A stretch of DNA of 64,000 bases, taken from positions 105,708 through 169,707 of the forward strand of contig CBDCFC010000047.1 in NCBI GenBank assembly GCA_965215945.1. Direction: 5' to 3'. Position 1 is the first letter of the stretch. The number at the start of each line of letters is the position of its first letter. This DNA is from JAHEKD01 sp965215945. Its GTDB lineage: Bacteria; Pseudomonadota; Gammaproteobacteria; Arenicellales; JAHEKD01. Shown piece by piece: positions 53,770 to 63,426 of this stretch. A program made the position numbers and the translations under genes. The notes below the pieces were generated by a model. The model saw only the letters and a program-made list of their open reading frames with translations. It had not been told where the DNA came from and did not search any database.

Positions 53770-54687
53770 ATGTGGTTATCCGATACACCATTTGAATGCC
53801 CTCAATATTTGCTTGATAAAACCAGGGGTTTACCAAAATCTAAGGTAGCGATTGTGAATGCGCAATCTACTCCGGTGCTGGAAAGTATTGCTCAAGCCGT
53901 TGAGGAGGACTTGATTGATCCAACATTGATTGGAGAACTAAATAAAATAGCGGATACCGCTGCTGCTATAAACTTGGATATTTCCAGTTTCAAACAGGTT
54001 GCTTCGACTAATGACCACCGAGCAGTAGAGCTGGCAACTGAGATGGTTAACTTGGGCGAAGCCGATTTCATCATGAAAGGACATATTCATACGGATGATT
54101 TTCTCCGTGGCTTATTGAATAAGGAAACGGGAATTAGGGGAGAGGGTTTTATGACACATATATTTCATTTGACTACTCCGGGCTCGCAAAAACCTTTATT
54201 TATTACTGATGCGGCAATTCATGTCGCACCCAATGATAAGGCGCTAAAGTCGATTGTTGCCAATTGTGTTGAATTAGCGCACAAATTGGGAATAGTTCAA
54301 CCTAAAGTTGCATTGCTTTCGGCTACTGAAACTGTAAATGAAGCGGTGGCAAGTTCAGTGATGGCTAATGAAATAGCACACTGGGCTGATGAAAAAATAG
54401 CGAATGCAGATTTTTGTGGGCCATTAGCCTTTGATGTTGCTGTTTCTGATGGCGCGGCAAAAATTAAAGGGCTGACTGATCCGGTGGCTGGATTCGCTGA
54501 TATTTTGGTCGTGCCGCAAATTGAAACGGGCAATGTATTATTCAAGACCCTAGTCTATTTTAAATCTGCTTGTGCAGCAGGTATTGTAATGGGGGCCAAA
54601 GTACCGGTAGTTTTAACCAGTCGTGCAGATCCTCCTGAAGCTAGATTGGCATCCATTGCTATTGCGGCGATTCTCAGCTCAAAATAA
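53770..54687 (+). CDS. Phosphate acetyltransferase/phosphotransbutyrylase-family protein
   Basis: A 305-residue PTA_PTB-domain protein of the type annotated as the phosphate acetyltransferase part of bifunctional enoyl-CoA hydratase/phosphate acetyltransferases. Seen: FIMKGHIHTDDFLRGLLNKE, MTHIFHL, and near the end GIVMGAKVPVVLTSRADPPEARLAS, all typical. It should convert acetyl phosphate released by Xsc to acetyl-CoA. It lies between soeA and the TetR gene and is divergent from soeABC. Confidence 0.85.
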   Translation: MWLSDTPFECPQYLLDKTRGLPKSKVAIVNAQSTPVLESIAQAVEEDLIDPTLIGELNKIADTAAAINLDISSFKQVASTNDHRAVELATEMVNLGEADFIMKGHIHTDDFLRGLLNKETGIRGEGFMTHIFHLTTPGSQKPLFITDAAIHVAPNDKALKSIVANCVELAHKLGIVQPKVALLSATETVNEAVASSVMANEIAHWADEKIANADFCGPLAFDVAVSDGAAKIKGLTDPVAGFADILVVPQIETGNVLFKTLVYFKSACAAGIVMGAKVPVVLTSRADPPEARLASIAIAAILSSK

Positions 54688-54847
54688 CTCATATATTTGC
54701 AAGCATCATTAGATTTGGTTGGAAAACTTAGTTGATATTGCAACGAACATGCTTACCTTAAAAATATTTAATCACAACAGGTATTAAAATTTAGTAATCT
54801 TTTAGACCAAATCCGGGTTTGATAAATTATTAAATATTATTATTCTA

Positions 54848-55429
54848 ATGCCACGATTAAGCATTAAAGAACAAAGAGCAAAGCAAATAATTAGTGCATT
54901 CGAGCGTTGTATAGCGAGAAATGGAATTAATGGCGCCCAGCTTGAAAAAATTGCCGACGAGTCAGGAATACAGCGACCCGCGTTAAGACATTTTGTCGGC
55001 AACCGTGATCAGCTGATTTTAGCTTTAACAAAATCTATTGCCAGCGAATATCAGGAAATGATGAAAACGTCCGCTAGGCTGCTTGATAAAGTCGGTAGCA
55101 AACCGGAAGATTTGTTGGTTGTTTTGTTTATGCAAACAAGACTCACCACACCGGAACGCATTATCGTATTAGTTAATCTGTATTCGATCGCATCTCGTTA
55201 TCCCAAGGTCAGAAAGGAACTCGCTAGTTGGTATTTGAATTTCGTGAGCTGGGTGGCTAATCGATTGGCAGTATACAAGCCCAAGGCTTCAAGGCAAGAT
55301 TTAGAGCGAGTTGCTATTGCATTGGTTAGTATGAGCTTTAACTTTGCATCATTAGCGCCGTTAAGTATAAAAGATAATGATTACGATCACATCATGGAAG
55401 CGGCTACTAAGCTAATTAATACACTATAA
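54848..55429 (+). CDS. TetR-family regulator
   Basis: A 193-residue TetR-type repressor. N-terminal helix-turn-helix: QIISAFERCIARNGINGAQL with EKIADESGIQRPALRHFVGNRDQL, the usual arrangement, followed by an all-helical ligand domain. It lies 160 bases downstream of the phosphate acetyltransferase gene in the same direction and is convergent with xsc. Control of the sulfonate genes is plausible but unproven; no specific operator was recognised. Confidence 0.8.
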   Translation: MPRLSIKEQRAKQIISAFERCIARNGINGAQLEKIADESGIQRPALRHFVGNRDQLILALTKSIASEYQEMMKTSARLLDKVGSKPEDLLVVLFMQTRLTTPERIIVLVNLYSIASRYPKVRKELASWYLNFVSWVANRLAVYKPKASRQDLERVAIALVSMSFNFASLAPLSIKDNDYDHIMEAATKLINTL

Positions 55430-55479
55430 GGGTTAGGTAAGAATTAGCAGGGGATAAGGAAATAAATAAGTAGCTAAGC

Positions 55480-55507
55480 AAAACGGGGCAGTTATCTGCC
55501 CCGTTTT
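55480..55507. terminator. Bidirectional terminator between tetR and xsc
   Basis: AAAACGGGGCAG (55480-55491) and CTGCCCCGTTTT (55496-55507) form a perfect 12-bp stem with a TTAT loop. The arms supply T-runs for both strands, and it separates convergent genes. This is a clear intrinsic terminator. Confidence 0.92.
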
Positions 55508-55534
55508 CATTGTTACAGATATACAGATATACAG

Positions 55535-57304
55535 TTATACGTAATCTTTATATTTATCCAGAAAACGTACTGGTTTAGATAATGCATCGCGGCGGAATGG
55601 GTCTCCCAACTCACGTGTACACATAATCTCAATCACGGTAGTTTTACCATCGTTCATTTGTGCATCAACCGCTTTAGTGAGAGTTGCGCTGACATCATCA
55701 AGCTGATCGACAGTTACACCCTCTGCGCCCATAGAGCGAGCCATTTCAGCAAAACTTTCTTTACCATCTAGATTGAGCTCACCGGCAACAAAACGTCGGC
55801 CATAAAATTCAACTTGGTTTTTCTTTTCAGCTCCCCACTGACGATTATGAAACACAACTGCTGTGGTTGGAATATCATGGCGTACAGCAGTCAACACTTC
55901 GACCATGCTCATTGCCCAGGCACCGTCACCGGAATAGGCTATACCAGGCCGCTCTGGTGCGGCTGCTTTTGCGCCGACCATGGTTGGCAAGGCATAACCA
56001 CAGTTACCAAAGCTCATTGGAGCAAAGAAGCTGCGTGGACGTTCAAAGCGCAAATAGCTATGTGCAACCGAATTGATATTACCAATATCAGTTGAAACCA
56101 TAACATCCTTAGGCATTGTATTTTCAAGCTCTCGTAAAACTTGACGAGGGTGTAACCAATTGCCTTCCTCACCGGCCTGTTCTTCAATCATATCCATTGA
56201 ATAGTCGTCCTTTTCGTGAATCCATTCGCTTAGTTCTTTTTCCCAGGTTTCTTTTTCGCCAGCAATTTCCTGGGCACGTTCCTGTTTGCTGGTATCGCAA
56301 GCTAATTCACGGTCTTCCAATCGAGCCGTTAGTGAATTTGCAGCGGCTTTTGCATCGCCACATATACCCACAGAAATCTTTTTAACCAGACCTAACATCT
56401 TGTGGTCGGCGTCAATTTGGATGATTTTGGCATCCTTGGGCCAATAGTCCATGCCATGTTGAGGCAAAGTACCGAAGGGGCCTAAGCGTGAACCTAAAGC
56501 AACTACAACATCGGCCTTGCTGATTAACTTCATGCCGGCTTTCGAGCCTTGATAACCTAACGGGCCACACCAGAGTGGGTGACTGGCCGGGAAAGAATCG
56601 TTATGCTGGTAAGAATTAACCACTGGCGCTCCTAAACGCTCTGCTAATGCAATGCATTCCTGTACCCCATCAGCCATTACTACACCACCGCCTGAAACGA
56701 TGACAGGATTTTTTGCTTGCGCTAATAAATCAGCCGCTTCAGACAAACTTTGTTCGCCGCCAGGGCCCCGATCAAGGCGTTGAGGTCGAGGGATATTCAC
56801 ATCGATTTCGCCGTAAAAATAATCCCTGGGTATGTTTAATTGTGTTGGGCCTATTTCGCTCATGGCGCGGTCAAAACAACGAGCTGTGTATTCAGCCATG
56901 CGAGCAGGATGGGTAACATGACCTTGATATTTAACAAATTCCTGGAACATGGGCAATTGATTGGCTTCCTGGAAACCACCCAGCCCTTGGGTCATGGTGC
57001 CGGTTTCAGGCGTAATGATTACTACGGGTGAATGTGCCCAATAGGCTGCTGCAATCGCCGTTACGCAATTTGAAATGCCTGGTCCATTCTGACCGATTAC
57101 TACACCGTGCCTGCCACTGGCACGAGAATAACCATCAGCCATATGGGCTGCGCCTTGCTCATGAACAACCGGGATTAACCGAATCCCGGCTGGTGCGAAA
57201 ATATCCATTGCGTCCATAAAAGCAGAGCCCATAATGCCGAAAATATCGGTTACACCATTAGCAACCAAGGTTTCGACAAACGCTTCACTCGGGGTCATTT
57301 TCAT
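55535..57304 (-). CDS. xsc: Sulfoacetaldehyde acetyltransferase
   Basis: ThDP-dependent enzyme of 589 residues that splits sulfoacetaldehyde with phosphate into acetyl phosphate and sulfite, the key step of taurine and related sulfonate degradation. Seen: PVVHEQGAAHMADGYSRASG (with the cofactor-activating Glu), AAYWAHSPVVIITPETGTMT, and the ThDP motif SGDGAWAMSMVEVLTAVRHD with HNRQWGAEKKNQ. Length and sequence match Xsc rather than acetolactate synthase. It follows ald by 27 bases on the same strand. Confidence 0.92.
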   Translation of the reverse strand: MKMTPSEAFVETLVANGVTDIFGIMGSAFMDAMDIFAPAGIRLIPVVHEQGAAHMADGYSRASGRHGVVIGQNGPGISNCVTAIAAAYWAHSPVVIITPETGTMTQGLGGFQEANQLPMFQEFVKYQGHVTHPARMAEYTARCFDRAMSEIGPTQLNIPRDYFYGEIDVNIPRPQRLDRGPGGEQSLSEAADLLAQAKNPVIVSGGGVVMADGVQECIALAERLGAPVVNSYQHNDSFPASHPLWCGPLGYQGSKAGMKLISKADVVVALGSRLGPFGTLPQHGMDYWPKDAKIIQIDADHKMLGLVKKISVGICGDAKAAANSLTARLEDRELACDTSKQERAQEIAGEKETWEKELSEWIHEKDDYSMDMIEEQAGEEGNWLHPRQVLRELENTMPKDVMVSTDIGNINSVAHSYLRFERPRSFFAPMSFGNCGYALPTMVGAKAAAPERPGIAYSGDGAWAMSMVEVLTAVRHDIPTTAVVFHNRQWGAEKKNQVEFYGRRFVAGELNLDGKESFAEMARSMGAEGVTVDQLDDVSATLTKAVDAQMNDGKTTVIEIMCTRELGDPFRRDALSKPVRFLDKYKDYV

Positions 57305-57331
57305 ATTGAGTCCTCTTTAAAGTAGATCTGA

Positions 57332-58450
57332 TTAGGCCGCAAGAGCATCTTCAGCGGATTGATAGTCATAACCGAGTGTTTCAGCCACTTCTCGGTAAGT
57401 AATTTGGCCTTTATGGACATTTAAGCCGTTGCGCAAATGTGGATCATTTATTAACGCTTGTTTGTATCCTTTATCTGCCAAAGCTAAAGCATGTGGTAGG
57501 GTTGCATTATTAAGCGCATAAGTAGAAGTTCTCGGCACGCCGCCAGGCATGTTAGCGACACAATAATGGACAACATCATCAACCACATAAGTGGGTTCTG
57601 CATGAGTAGTTGGTTTGGCAGTTTCACAGCAGCCACCTTGATCAATAGCAACGTCAACAATGACAGATCCGGGTTTCATGCGTTTAACCATTTCAGCAGT
57701 GACTAACTTCGGCGCAGCAGCCCCTGGAATCAACACGCCACCAATGACTAGATCAGCATCAAGCACGTGCTTTTCAACAGAATCCTTGGTTGAATATACT
57801 GTATTGGTATTACGACCAAAGTGTTTCCAGTGTGCTTCAAGGACATCTACATTTCTGTCAATAACCCAAACATCAGCACCCATGCCTACAGCGATATGGG
57901 TAGCATGTGTGCCCACCATGCCCGCACCAAGGATAACAACCTTGGCAGGATCAACGCCAGGAACACCACCGAGTAACATGCCTAAACCGCCATGAGGGTG
58001 CTCAAGACAATAAGCACCAGCCTGGATTGACATACGTCCAGCGACTTTTGACATTGGAGCTAGTAAAGGTAATCCACCAAAAGGTGAGGTCACAGTTTCA
58101 TAGGCAATGGCAACACAGCCACTATCGACTAATCCTTTGGTTTGTTCTGGGTCTGGAGCAAGGTGAAGATAAGTATATAAGAGCTGATCCGGGCGTAACA
58201 TGTCACACTCAACTGCTTGTGGCTCTTTGACTTTGACGATCATCTCGGCATTGTCAAAAATTTCTTTTGCAGTGGAAATGATCTCTGCGCCGGCAGATTG
58301 ATATTCAGTATCATCGGCGCCGATACCTTGACCAGCATTAGTTTCGACAATGACTTTATGGCCATGAGCGACCATTTCTCTAACACTGGTAGGTGTCAAA
58401 CCAACACGATATTCGTGGTTTTTTATTTCTTTAGGTACGCCTACTAACAT
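57332..58450 (-). CDS. ald: Alanine dehydrogenase
   Basis: NAD-dependent enzyme of 372 residues interconverting alanine and pyruvate plus ammonium. Begins MLVGVPKEIKNHEYRVGLTP, has the substrate Lys region ADMIVKVKEPQ-like (MIVKVKEPQ) and a Rossmann motif VVILGAGMVGTHATHIAVGMG. In taurine pathways Ald regenerates the pyruvate used by taurine:pyruvate aminotransferase and releases ammonium. It is the first gene of the ald-xsc operon. Confidence 0.94.
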   Translation of the reverse strand: MLVGVPKEIKNHEYRVGLTPTSVREMVAHGHKVIVETNAGQGIGADDTEYQSAGAEIISTAKEIFDNAEMIVKVKEPQAVECDMLRPDQLLYTYLHLAPDPEQTKGLVDSGCVAIAYETVTSPFGGLPLLAPMSKVAGRMSIQAGAYCLEHPHGGLGMLLGGVPGVDPAKVVILGAGMVGTHATHIAVGMGADVWVIDRNVDVLEAHWKHFGRNTNTVYSTKDSVEKHVLDADLVIGGVLIPGAAAPKLVTAEMVKRMKPGSVIVDVAIDQGGCCETAKPTTHAEPTYVVDDVVHYCVANMPGGVPRTSTYALNNATLPHALALADKGYKQALINDPHLRNGLNVHKGQITYREVAETLGYDYQSAEDALAA

Positions 58451-59126
58451 TTTTTCACACTCCTTATAAATAAACAGATAAGATTATCACGCTCAGTTTA
58501 AGCGCTACGACCAGACGTAAGATTCTAATACAGATTAAATAGACAGTGGTGCGTTGCGATTAGAGCCAACGGCATTTCTAACTTATTAGTCCTCTCAGTA
58601 GGTATTGATCTATTTAAAAGGTATGCCGAAACGGGCATATTTAAATTTGTTAGCCTTTCAGGCCTTTTTTCTTTAAACAATATACGGCTTTTCTAATTCA
58701 TCAATTCATTCACCAGAACCGTTCTGTTTAAAAATGAACGTTTGAACGGGCATTGGTTTTTCTTGTAACTCAGCTCCTTCAAGTAGGCATTGATCTATTT
58801 AAAAGGTATGCTGAAACGGGCTTGTTTTACGATGCACTATTCACCCAGTCTTGACTTTGTTGAACGATATAATGATGTACAGATGCTCTGATCTGTATTG
58901 TTCAGGCCTGTCAGAATAAGGGCTTTAGTCAGTCTGTGCTTAGCATACTTTCTGAATCAGATATTCAACGACTGACATTGCTGAGTCGTTAGAGAAGCCA
59001 TTGATCTGGTTAAGAAGTATGCCGAAGCGGGCATATTTAAATTCGTTAGCCTTTCAGGCCTTTTTTCTTTAAACAATATACGGAATTTCAAACTCATCAA
59101 TTCTTTCAGTCGCGTAACGAAAGAAA
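58451..59126. repeat. Repeat-rich intergenic region upstream of ald
   Basis: About 675 bases with three related blocks. Block A (58596-58711) and block C (about 58994-59110) share ATTGATC, TATGCCGAA, CGGGCATATTTAAA, GTTAGCCTTTCAGGCC, TTTTTTCTTTAAACAATATACGG and a CATCAATTC tail. Block B (58782-58821) has only the first part (GTAGGCATTGATCTATTTAAAAGG). Each complete block has GCCTTTCAGGCC followed by six T, a short terminator-like hairpin, and TATGCC/GGCATA arms. The rest is unremarkable. The region must also carry the ald promoter. Confidence 0.7.
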
Positions 59127-60596
59127 CTAACGGAGATCTTTAATAATCTCAGATAGCAATTTTATACCAGGTTCAATTTTTTGCTGAGATATTGACGAAA
59201 AACCAAGTCGAAAATGATTATTTGTTTTCTGTTCTTGCATAAAAAATACCGATCCGCTTTCAATTAATACACCGTACTTGGCAGCGGTTAGTTGTAATTC
59301 GTCAGCATTCAACCAGCGCGGGCCTCTTATCCAAAAAGAAGTGCCACCGGAGCTGTAATAATCGACCCACTTATTTAGGTATTTATTTAATGATTTATCC
59401 ATGATTTTCCACCTCTGCTTGAATTCGTTATGCATACGGTGAATCAAGGAATCATGGTGCCCGCGCTTGATAAAAAGTGCGATAATTTGCTGATTGTTGG
59501 CTGGCATATGCCGCATCATCAACCTTCTCAGTGCACGCGCTTCATGAATAAATTCACTGGGGCCGATTAAATAGCCAAGCCTAAGGCCGGGCGCTAGTGT
59601 TTTGGACAGACTACCCACATATATAACTCGATTATGTTTATCCAAACTTTTCAAAGGCGGTATGGGTTTGGTGGTGAAAAAGTTATTTTCCGTTTCATAA
59701 TCATCCTCAACAATGACAAATTTATTCTCGGTTGCACACTGTAATAAGCGTTGCCTTCGCCTAAGTGGCATTGTCACTGTGGTTGGATAATGGTGGCTGG
59801 GGGTGGTATAGATAAGCTCACATTCTGCTAATTCTTCAGTAATCTGGATACCGCGTTTGTCAACATAAAGTGGAACAAATTCTGGGTTGTTTAAACCTAG
59901 AACATTGCGAGCATCAAAATAACCAGGCTCTTCCATTCCAACCTTGGTTTTACTATCGATTAATAATTGTGAGATGATGTAAAGAGCCTGTTGCGTGCCG
60001 CTAGTGATCAGGATTTCATCATCATTCACCCAAATTCCTCGGCGTGGCAGCAAACGAGTTCTAATTTGATGTGTAAGTTGTTGATCGTCTCGATCAAAAC
60101 GATCGCCAGCCCATTCGTGTATCGCAGAGATTGCAACCGACTCGCGCACACATTCCCGCCAGTCAGCGATCGGAAATAATGATGGATCAAATTGGCCATA
60201 AATAAACGGATAAGGCGAATCCCGCCAATTATTAGGTTTGTAAATATGGGGCAATTCAGAAGACCGGGTTTTAATGTTGCCCAGCCAGTCAGCCTTCTCT
60301 GTTTTTGTGGATTGCTGTCTGTTTGTAAGCGCAGAGTGACTTATTTCGGTATTAACATAATGACCACTACGTTCTTTTGAGATTAAGAAACCTTCATCCA
60401 CTAGAGATTGATAAGCGATAACAACAGTGTTTCGCCCTACGCCCAATTGTTTAGCCAAGGTTCGACAGGATGGTAACGCACTATCACCTGGAAGATGACC
60501 ATCCAAAATAGCCTGAACCAGTAATTCACGAATCTGGCTCTGCAAACTTCCTTTGGCATTTTTATCCAAATGAAAAAGTGAATGTCGGCTCATCAA
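59127..60596 (-). CDS. MocR-family (GntR-aminotransferase) regulator
   Basis: A 489-residue PdxR/GabR/TauR-type regulator. N-terminal GntR winged helix (SLQSQIRELLVQAILDGHLP and GVGRNTVVIAYQSLVDEGFL), then a class-I aminotransferase fold with the PLP Lys in VGSLSKTLAPGLRLGYLIG and the YxxPSHHYP segment. Such proteins sense amine or amino-acid substrates through PLP; TauR controls taurine use. It is divergent from the enolase-superfamily operon and upstream of ald, so either may be its target. Confidence 0.85.
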   Translation of the reverse strand: MMSRHSLFHLDKNAKGSLQSQIRELLVQAILDGHLPGDSALPSCRTLAKQLGVGRNTVVIAYQSLVDEGFLISKERSGHYVNTEISHSALTNRQQSTKTEKADWLGNIKTRSSELPHIYKPNNWRDSPYPFIYGQFDPSLFPIADWRECVRESVAISAIHEWAGDRFDRDDQQLTHQIRTRLLPRRGIWVNDDEILITSGTQQALYIISQLLIDSKTKVGMEEPGYFDARNVLGLNNPEFVPLYVDKRGIQITEELAECELIYTTPSHHYPTTVTMPLRRRQRLLQCATENKFVIVEDDYETENNFFTTKPIPPLKSLDKHNRVIYVGSLSKTLAPGLRLGYLIGPSEFIHEARALRRLMMRHMPANNQQIIALFIKRGHHDSLIHRMHNEFKQRWKIMDKSLNKYLNKWVDYYSSGGTSFWIRGPRWLNADELQLTAAKYGVLIESGSVFFMQEQKTNNHFRLGFSSISQQKIEPGIKLLSEIIKDLR

Positions 60597-60850
60597 AGAG
60601 GTAGCTTGTTGATTATAGGCTAACTATACCCTGATAACTTACATGCGGAGAGTATTTGTATGCAAGTGTTAGCGAGCGAAAAAATCAAGACAGGGGATAA
60701 ATCAGAGGAATATTTGGATAGTTAGGACTCTGAAGCTGCTCACAAGGAGTTTGCCATGCAATATGGAAAAAGTTAACCTTATCTCAATACCCGCTAAAAT
60801 TGATAAAGTAATTTTTTACTACGGGTTCGACCGTACTGGCTTCATACTTG
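60597..60850. other. Divergent intergenic region of the MocR regulator
   Basis: About 250 bases between the MocR gene and the enolase-superfamily gene. No operator repeat was identified with confidence. An open frame across it overlaps the following gene and is not considered real. Confidence 0.3.
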
Positions 60851-61963
60851 ATGACTATGAAAATACAGAAAATAGAAAGCTTTGTTACCCAAGACATGGG
60901 TCTTGTTCGATTAACTACCGATACTGGTCATCAAGGTTGGGGTCAGGTTTCAACTTATCATTCTGATATTGCTAGTCTTATTTTGCATCGGCAAGTTGCA
61001 GTCCATGCTTTGGGTGAAGATATCTCGAAATTGTCGAATTTGGGCGATTTATTGGATCGTATTTATGCTAAAGAACACAAGTTTCCAGGATCATACATGT
61101 GCAGAGCGCTGGGTGGTCTGGATACCGCCATCTGGGACTTGCATGGAAAATTGAAAGAAAAAACGGTTTGTGAACTATTAGGTGGAACACCTAGACCGTT
61201 GCGGGTTTATGCATCCAGTATGAAGCGGGATATTACCCCAAAAGAAGAGGCAGTAAGATTTCAAAAATTACGTGACGAATATGGTTATGACGCATTTAAG
61301 TTTCGCGTTGGCGCCGAGTGTGGCCGCGATCGAGATGAATGGCCCGGACGAACTGAAGAAATCATTCCCGCCATTAGAAAGGCATTGGGCCATGATGTCG
61401 ATTTGTTAGTGGATGCTAATAGTTGTTTTTCACCTGCACGGGCAATCGAAGTGGGTAAGATGCTCGAAGACCATGGCATTAATCATTTTGAGGAGCCGTG
61501 TCCTTATTGGCGGCTTGATTGGACTAGAGAAGTAACACAAGCACTTGACATAGATGTGACTGGCGGTGAACAGGATAATAATCTCAGCTTGTGGCAGCAC
61601 ATGATCGACAGTCAGGTGATGGATGTGGCACAGCCAGATGTTTGTTATATGGGCGGGATTGAGCGCACATTAAGGGTCGCAAAAATGGCTCAGGAGGCAG
61701 GAATGATTTGCACCCCGCATGCGGCGAATCTTTCTTTAGTGACCATATTTACTTTGCATTTGATAGGGGCTATCGAAAATGCCGGCCCCTATGTTGAATT
61801 TTCAATCGAACAAGATGATTATTATCCTTGGCAATACGGTGTTTATTCTGATTTGCCGACAGCTGTCGACGGCAAGGTGGCAATTCCGGATTCTCCTGGC
61901 TGGGGAATTGAAGTTAATCAAGATTGGTTAGAAAAAGCTGAATATCAAGTAAGTGAGTTATGA
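60851..61963 (+). CDS. Enolase-superfamily (mandelate racemase/muconate lactonizing type) enzyme
   Basis: About 370 residues with the two-domain MR/MLE layout. N-terminal capping domain, then a barrel with KFRVGAECGRD (general base region), metal ligands in DANSCF, FEEPCPYW and TGGEQDN, and PDVCYMGG and CTPHAANLSL on later strands. Family members act as dehydratases, racemases or epimerases on acids. The substrate is not determined. ATG 60851 and ATG 60857 are both possible starts (TTG 60848 precedes). Its last four bases overlap the next gene. Confidence 0.85.
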   Translation: MTMKIQKIESFVTQDMGLVRLTTDTGHQGWGQVSTYHSDIASLILHRQVAVHALGEDISKLSNLGDLLDRIYAKEHKFPGSYMCRALGGLDTAIWDLHGKLKEKTVCELLGGTPRPLRVYASSMKRDITPKEEAVRFQKLRDEYGYDAFKFRVGAECGRDRDEWPGRTEEIIPAIRKALGHDVDLLVDANSCFSPARAIEVGKMLEDHGINHFEEPCPYWRLDWTREVTQALDIDVTGGEQDNNLSLWQHMIDSQVMDVAQPDVCYMGGIERTLRVAKMAQEAGMICTPHAANLSLVTIFTLHLIGAIENAGPYVEFSIEQDDYYPWQYGVYSDLPTAVDGKVAIPDSPGWGIEVNQDWLEKAEYQVSEL

Positions 61964-63192
61964 TTCAAGATTTACGCGCTAACGGTGATCGTCTTTGGCA
62001 AAGTATCATGCGAATGGCCGAAATAGGCCCCGGAGAACATGGCGGCAGTCGTCGACTGACCTTATCTGATGAAGACAAACAAGCTAGAGATCTCTTCGCA
62101 GATTGGTGTCAAAAAGAAGGTTGTCAAATCAGCATTGATGAATTGGGTAATATGTTCGCACATCGTTCTGGCTTAGGGCTAGATTTAGCACCTGTTGTGA
62201 TTGGCAGTCATTTGGACACACAGTCACATGGAGGAAAATTTGATGGTGTCTATGGTGTGTTGGCTGCCTTGGAAGTTGTTCGCACTTTAAATGAAAATAA
62301 TATCCAGACTAAACATCCAATTGAAATAGTTAACTGGACTAACGAAGAAGGTGCAAGGTTTGCACCGGCGATGTTGGCGTCCGGAGTATTTGCCGGGTTG
62401 TTTGATTTAAATTTTGCTTTGTCGAGAAAAGACGAAAATGGTTTGTCATTTGGCGATGAATTAAAGCGCATTGGATACAAAGGTGATCAACCATGCGGCG
62501 GTAGAGAATTTAAAGCCTTATTTGAAGCGCACATAGAACAGGGCCCGATTCTGGAGAAAAACAATAATAGTATCGGTGTCGTGACCGCAGCTCAAGGACA
62601 ACGTTGGTTTGACGTGACATTAAAAGGGCGGGATTCACATGCAGGATCAACACCCATGCCTGGGCGCCGGGATGCATTGAATGGTGCAGCGCAAATGATT
62701 GTTAAAGCACGAAAAATAGCCGAGCAATATCCGCCAGATGCAGTGATTACAATCGGTTCGCTAAATGTTGTACCAAATTCAAGAAATACAATCGCCGGCG
62801 AAGTCTTTTTTACCATTGATATTCGACATCCGGACGATTCGATACTCAAGTTAATGGCTGACGCTTTAAAGGTGCAATGTAAAAATATTGCTCAAGTTAA
62901 CAATTTAGAATTAGCATTTGAACAGATTTGGCACAATCCGCCAGTTGAGTTTAATCAACAGTGTGTAAGTGCTGTTCGGGATAGTACTCAGATGTTAGGT
63001 ATCAATTATCAGGATATTGTCTCAGGTGCAGGTCATGATGCAGTGCAAATTGCGCGTGTTGCGCCCACATCAATGATTTTTGTACCGTGCAAGGATGGTA
63101 TTAGTCATAACGAAAACGAAAGTGCTAAACTTAAAGATTTAGAAGATGGTTGCAATGTGTTATTGCATGCGGCATTGAAAATGGCTAATTGA
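61960..63192 (+). CDS. M20-family Zn-dependent amidase/carbamoylase
   Basis: A 410-residue zinc hydrolase of the allantoate amidohydrolase / N-carbamoyl-amino-acid hydrolase (AtzF-unrelated, HyuC-type) group. Visible: VVIGSHLDTQSHGGKFDGVYG (His and Asp ligands), NWTNEEGARF (Glu-Glu), the substrate motif FEAHIEQGPILE, and KGRDSHAGSTPM. It is translationally coupled to the enolase-superfamily gene by an ATGA overlap, suggesting successive steps on one substrate such as an N-carbamoyl or ureido compound. Confidence 0.85.
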   Translation: MIQDLRANGDRLWQSIMRMAEIGPGEHGGSRRLTLSDEDKQARDLFADWCQKEGCQISIDELGNMFAHRSGLGLDLAPVVIGSHLDTQSHGGKFDGVYGVLAALEVVRTLNENNIQTKHPIEIVNWTNEEGARFAPAMLASGVFAGLFDLNFALSRKDENGLSFGDELKRIGYKGDQPCGGREFKALFEAHIEQGPILEKNNNSIGVVTAAQGQRWFDVTLKGRDSHAGSTPMPGRRDALNGAAQMIVKARKIAEQYPPDAVITIGSLNVVPNSRNTIAGEVFFTIDIRHPDDSILKLMADALKVQCKNIAQVNNLELAFEQIWHNPPVEFNQQCVSAVRDSTQMLGINYQDIVSGAGHDAVQIARVAPTSMIFVPCKDGISHNENESAKLKDLEDGCNVLLHAALKMAN

Positions 63193-63426
63193 TGATCTTA
63201 TAAACTGATCGCATATTGCAATATGGGCTTGTCTTTGATGAAAAATTGGCTATATTGTTCAAGTGGGAAATTAGCTGTACTATTTAGTCGAACTGGAAAT
63301 TCGACTATTGTTAATATCGAAAATTCAAATGTAAGGGAATGACTTACATTGTTCACAATACACAGTCTTTAATGTATGGGTTGATACTTAAAGAAACCCA
63401 GACATACAAACTACAGGAGATTCAAT
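63193..63426. other. Intergenic region with hairpin
   Basis: About 230 bases after the M20 gene. TAGTCGA and TCGACTA near 63283-63307 form an imperfect hairpin around ACTGGAAAT. A strong ribosome-binding sequence CAGGAGA lies just before the next gene. No gene was seen here. Confidence 0.4.

Noticed and set aside
60751..60966. Small 71-residue gene upstream of the enolase-superfamily gene
   Set aside because: It overlaps the real gene by over 100 bases in another frame and has no recognisable features.
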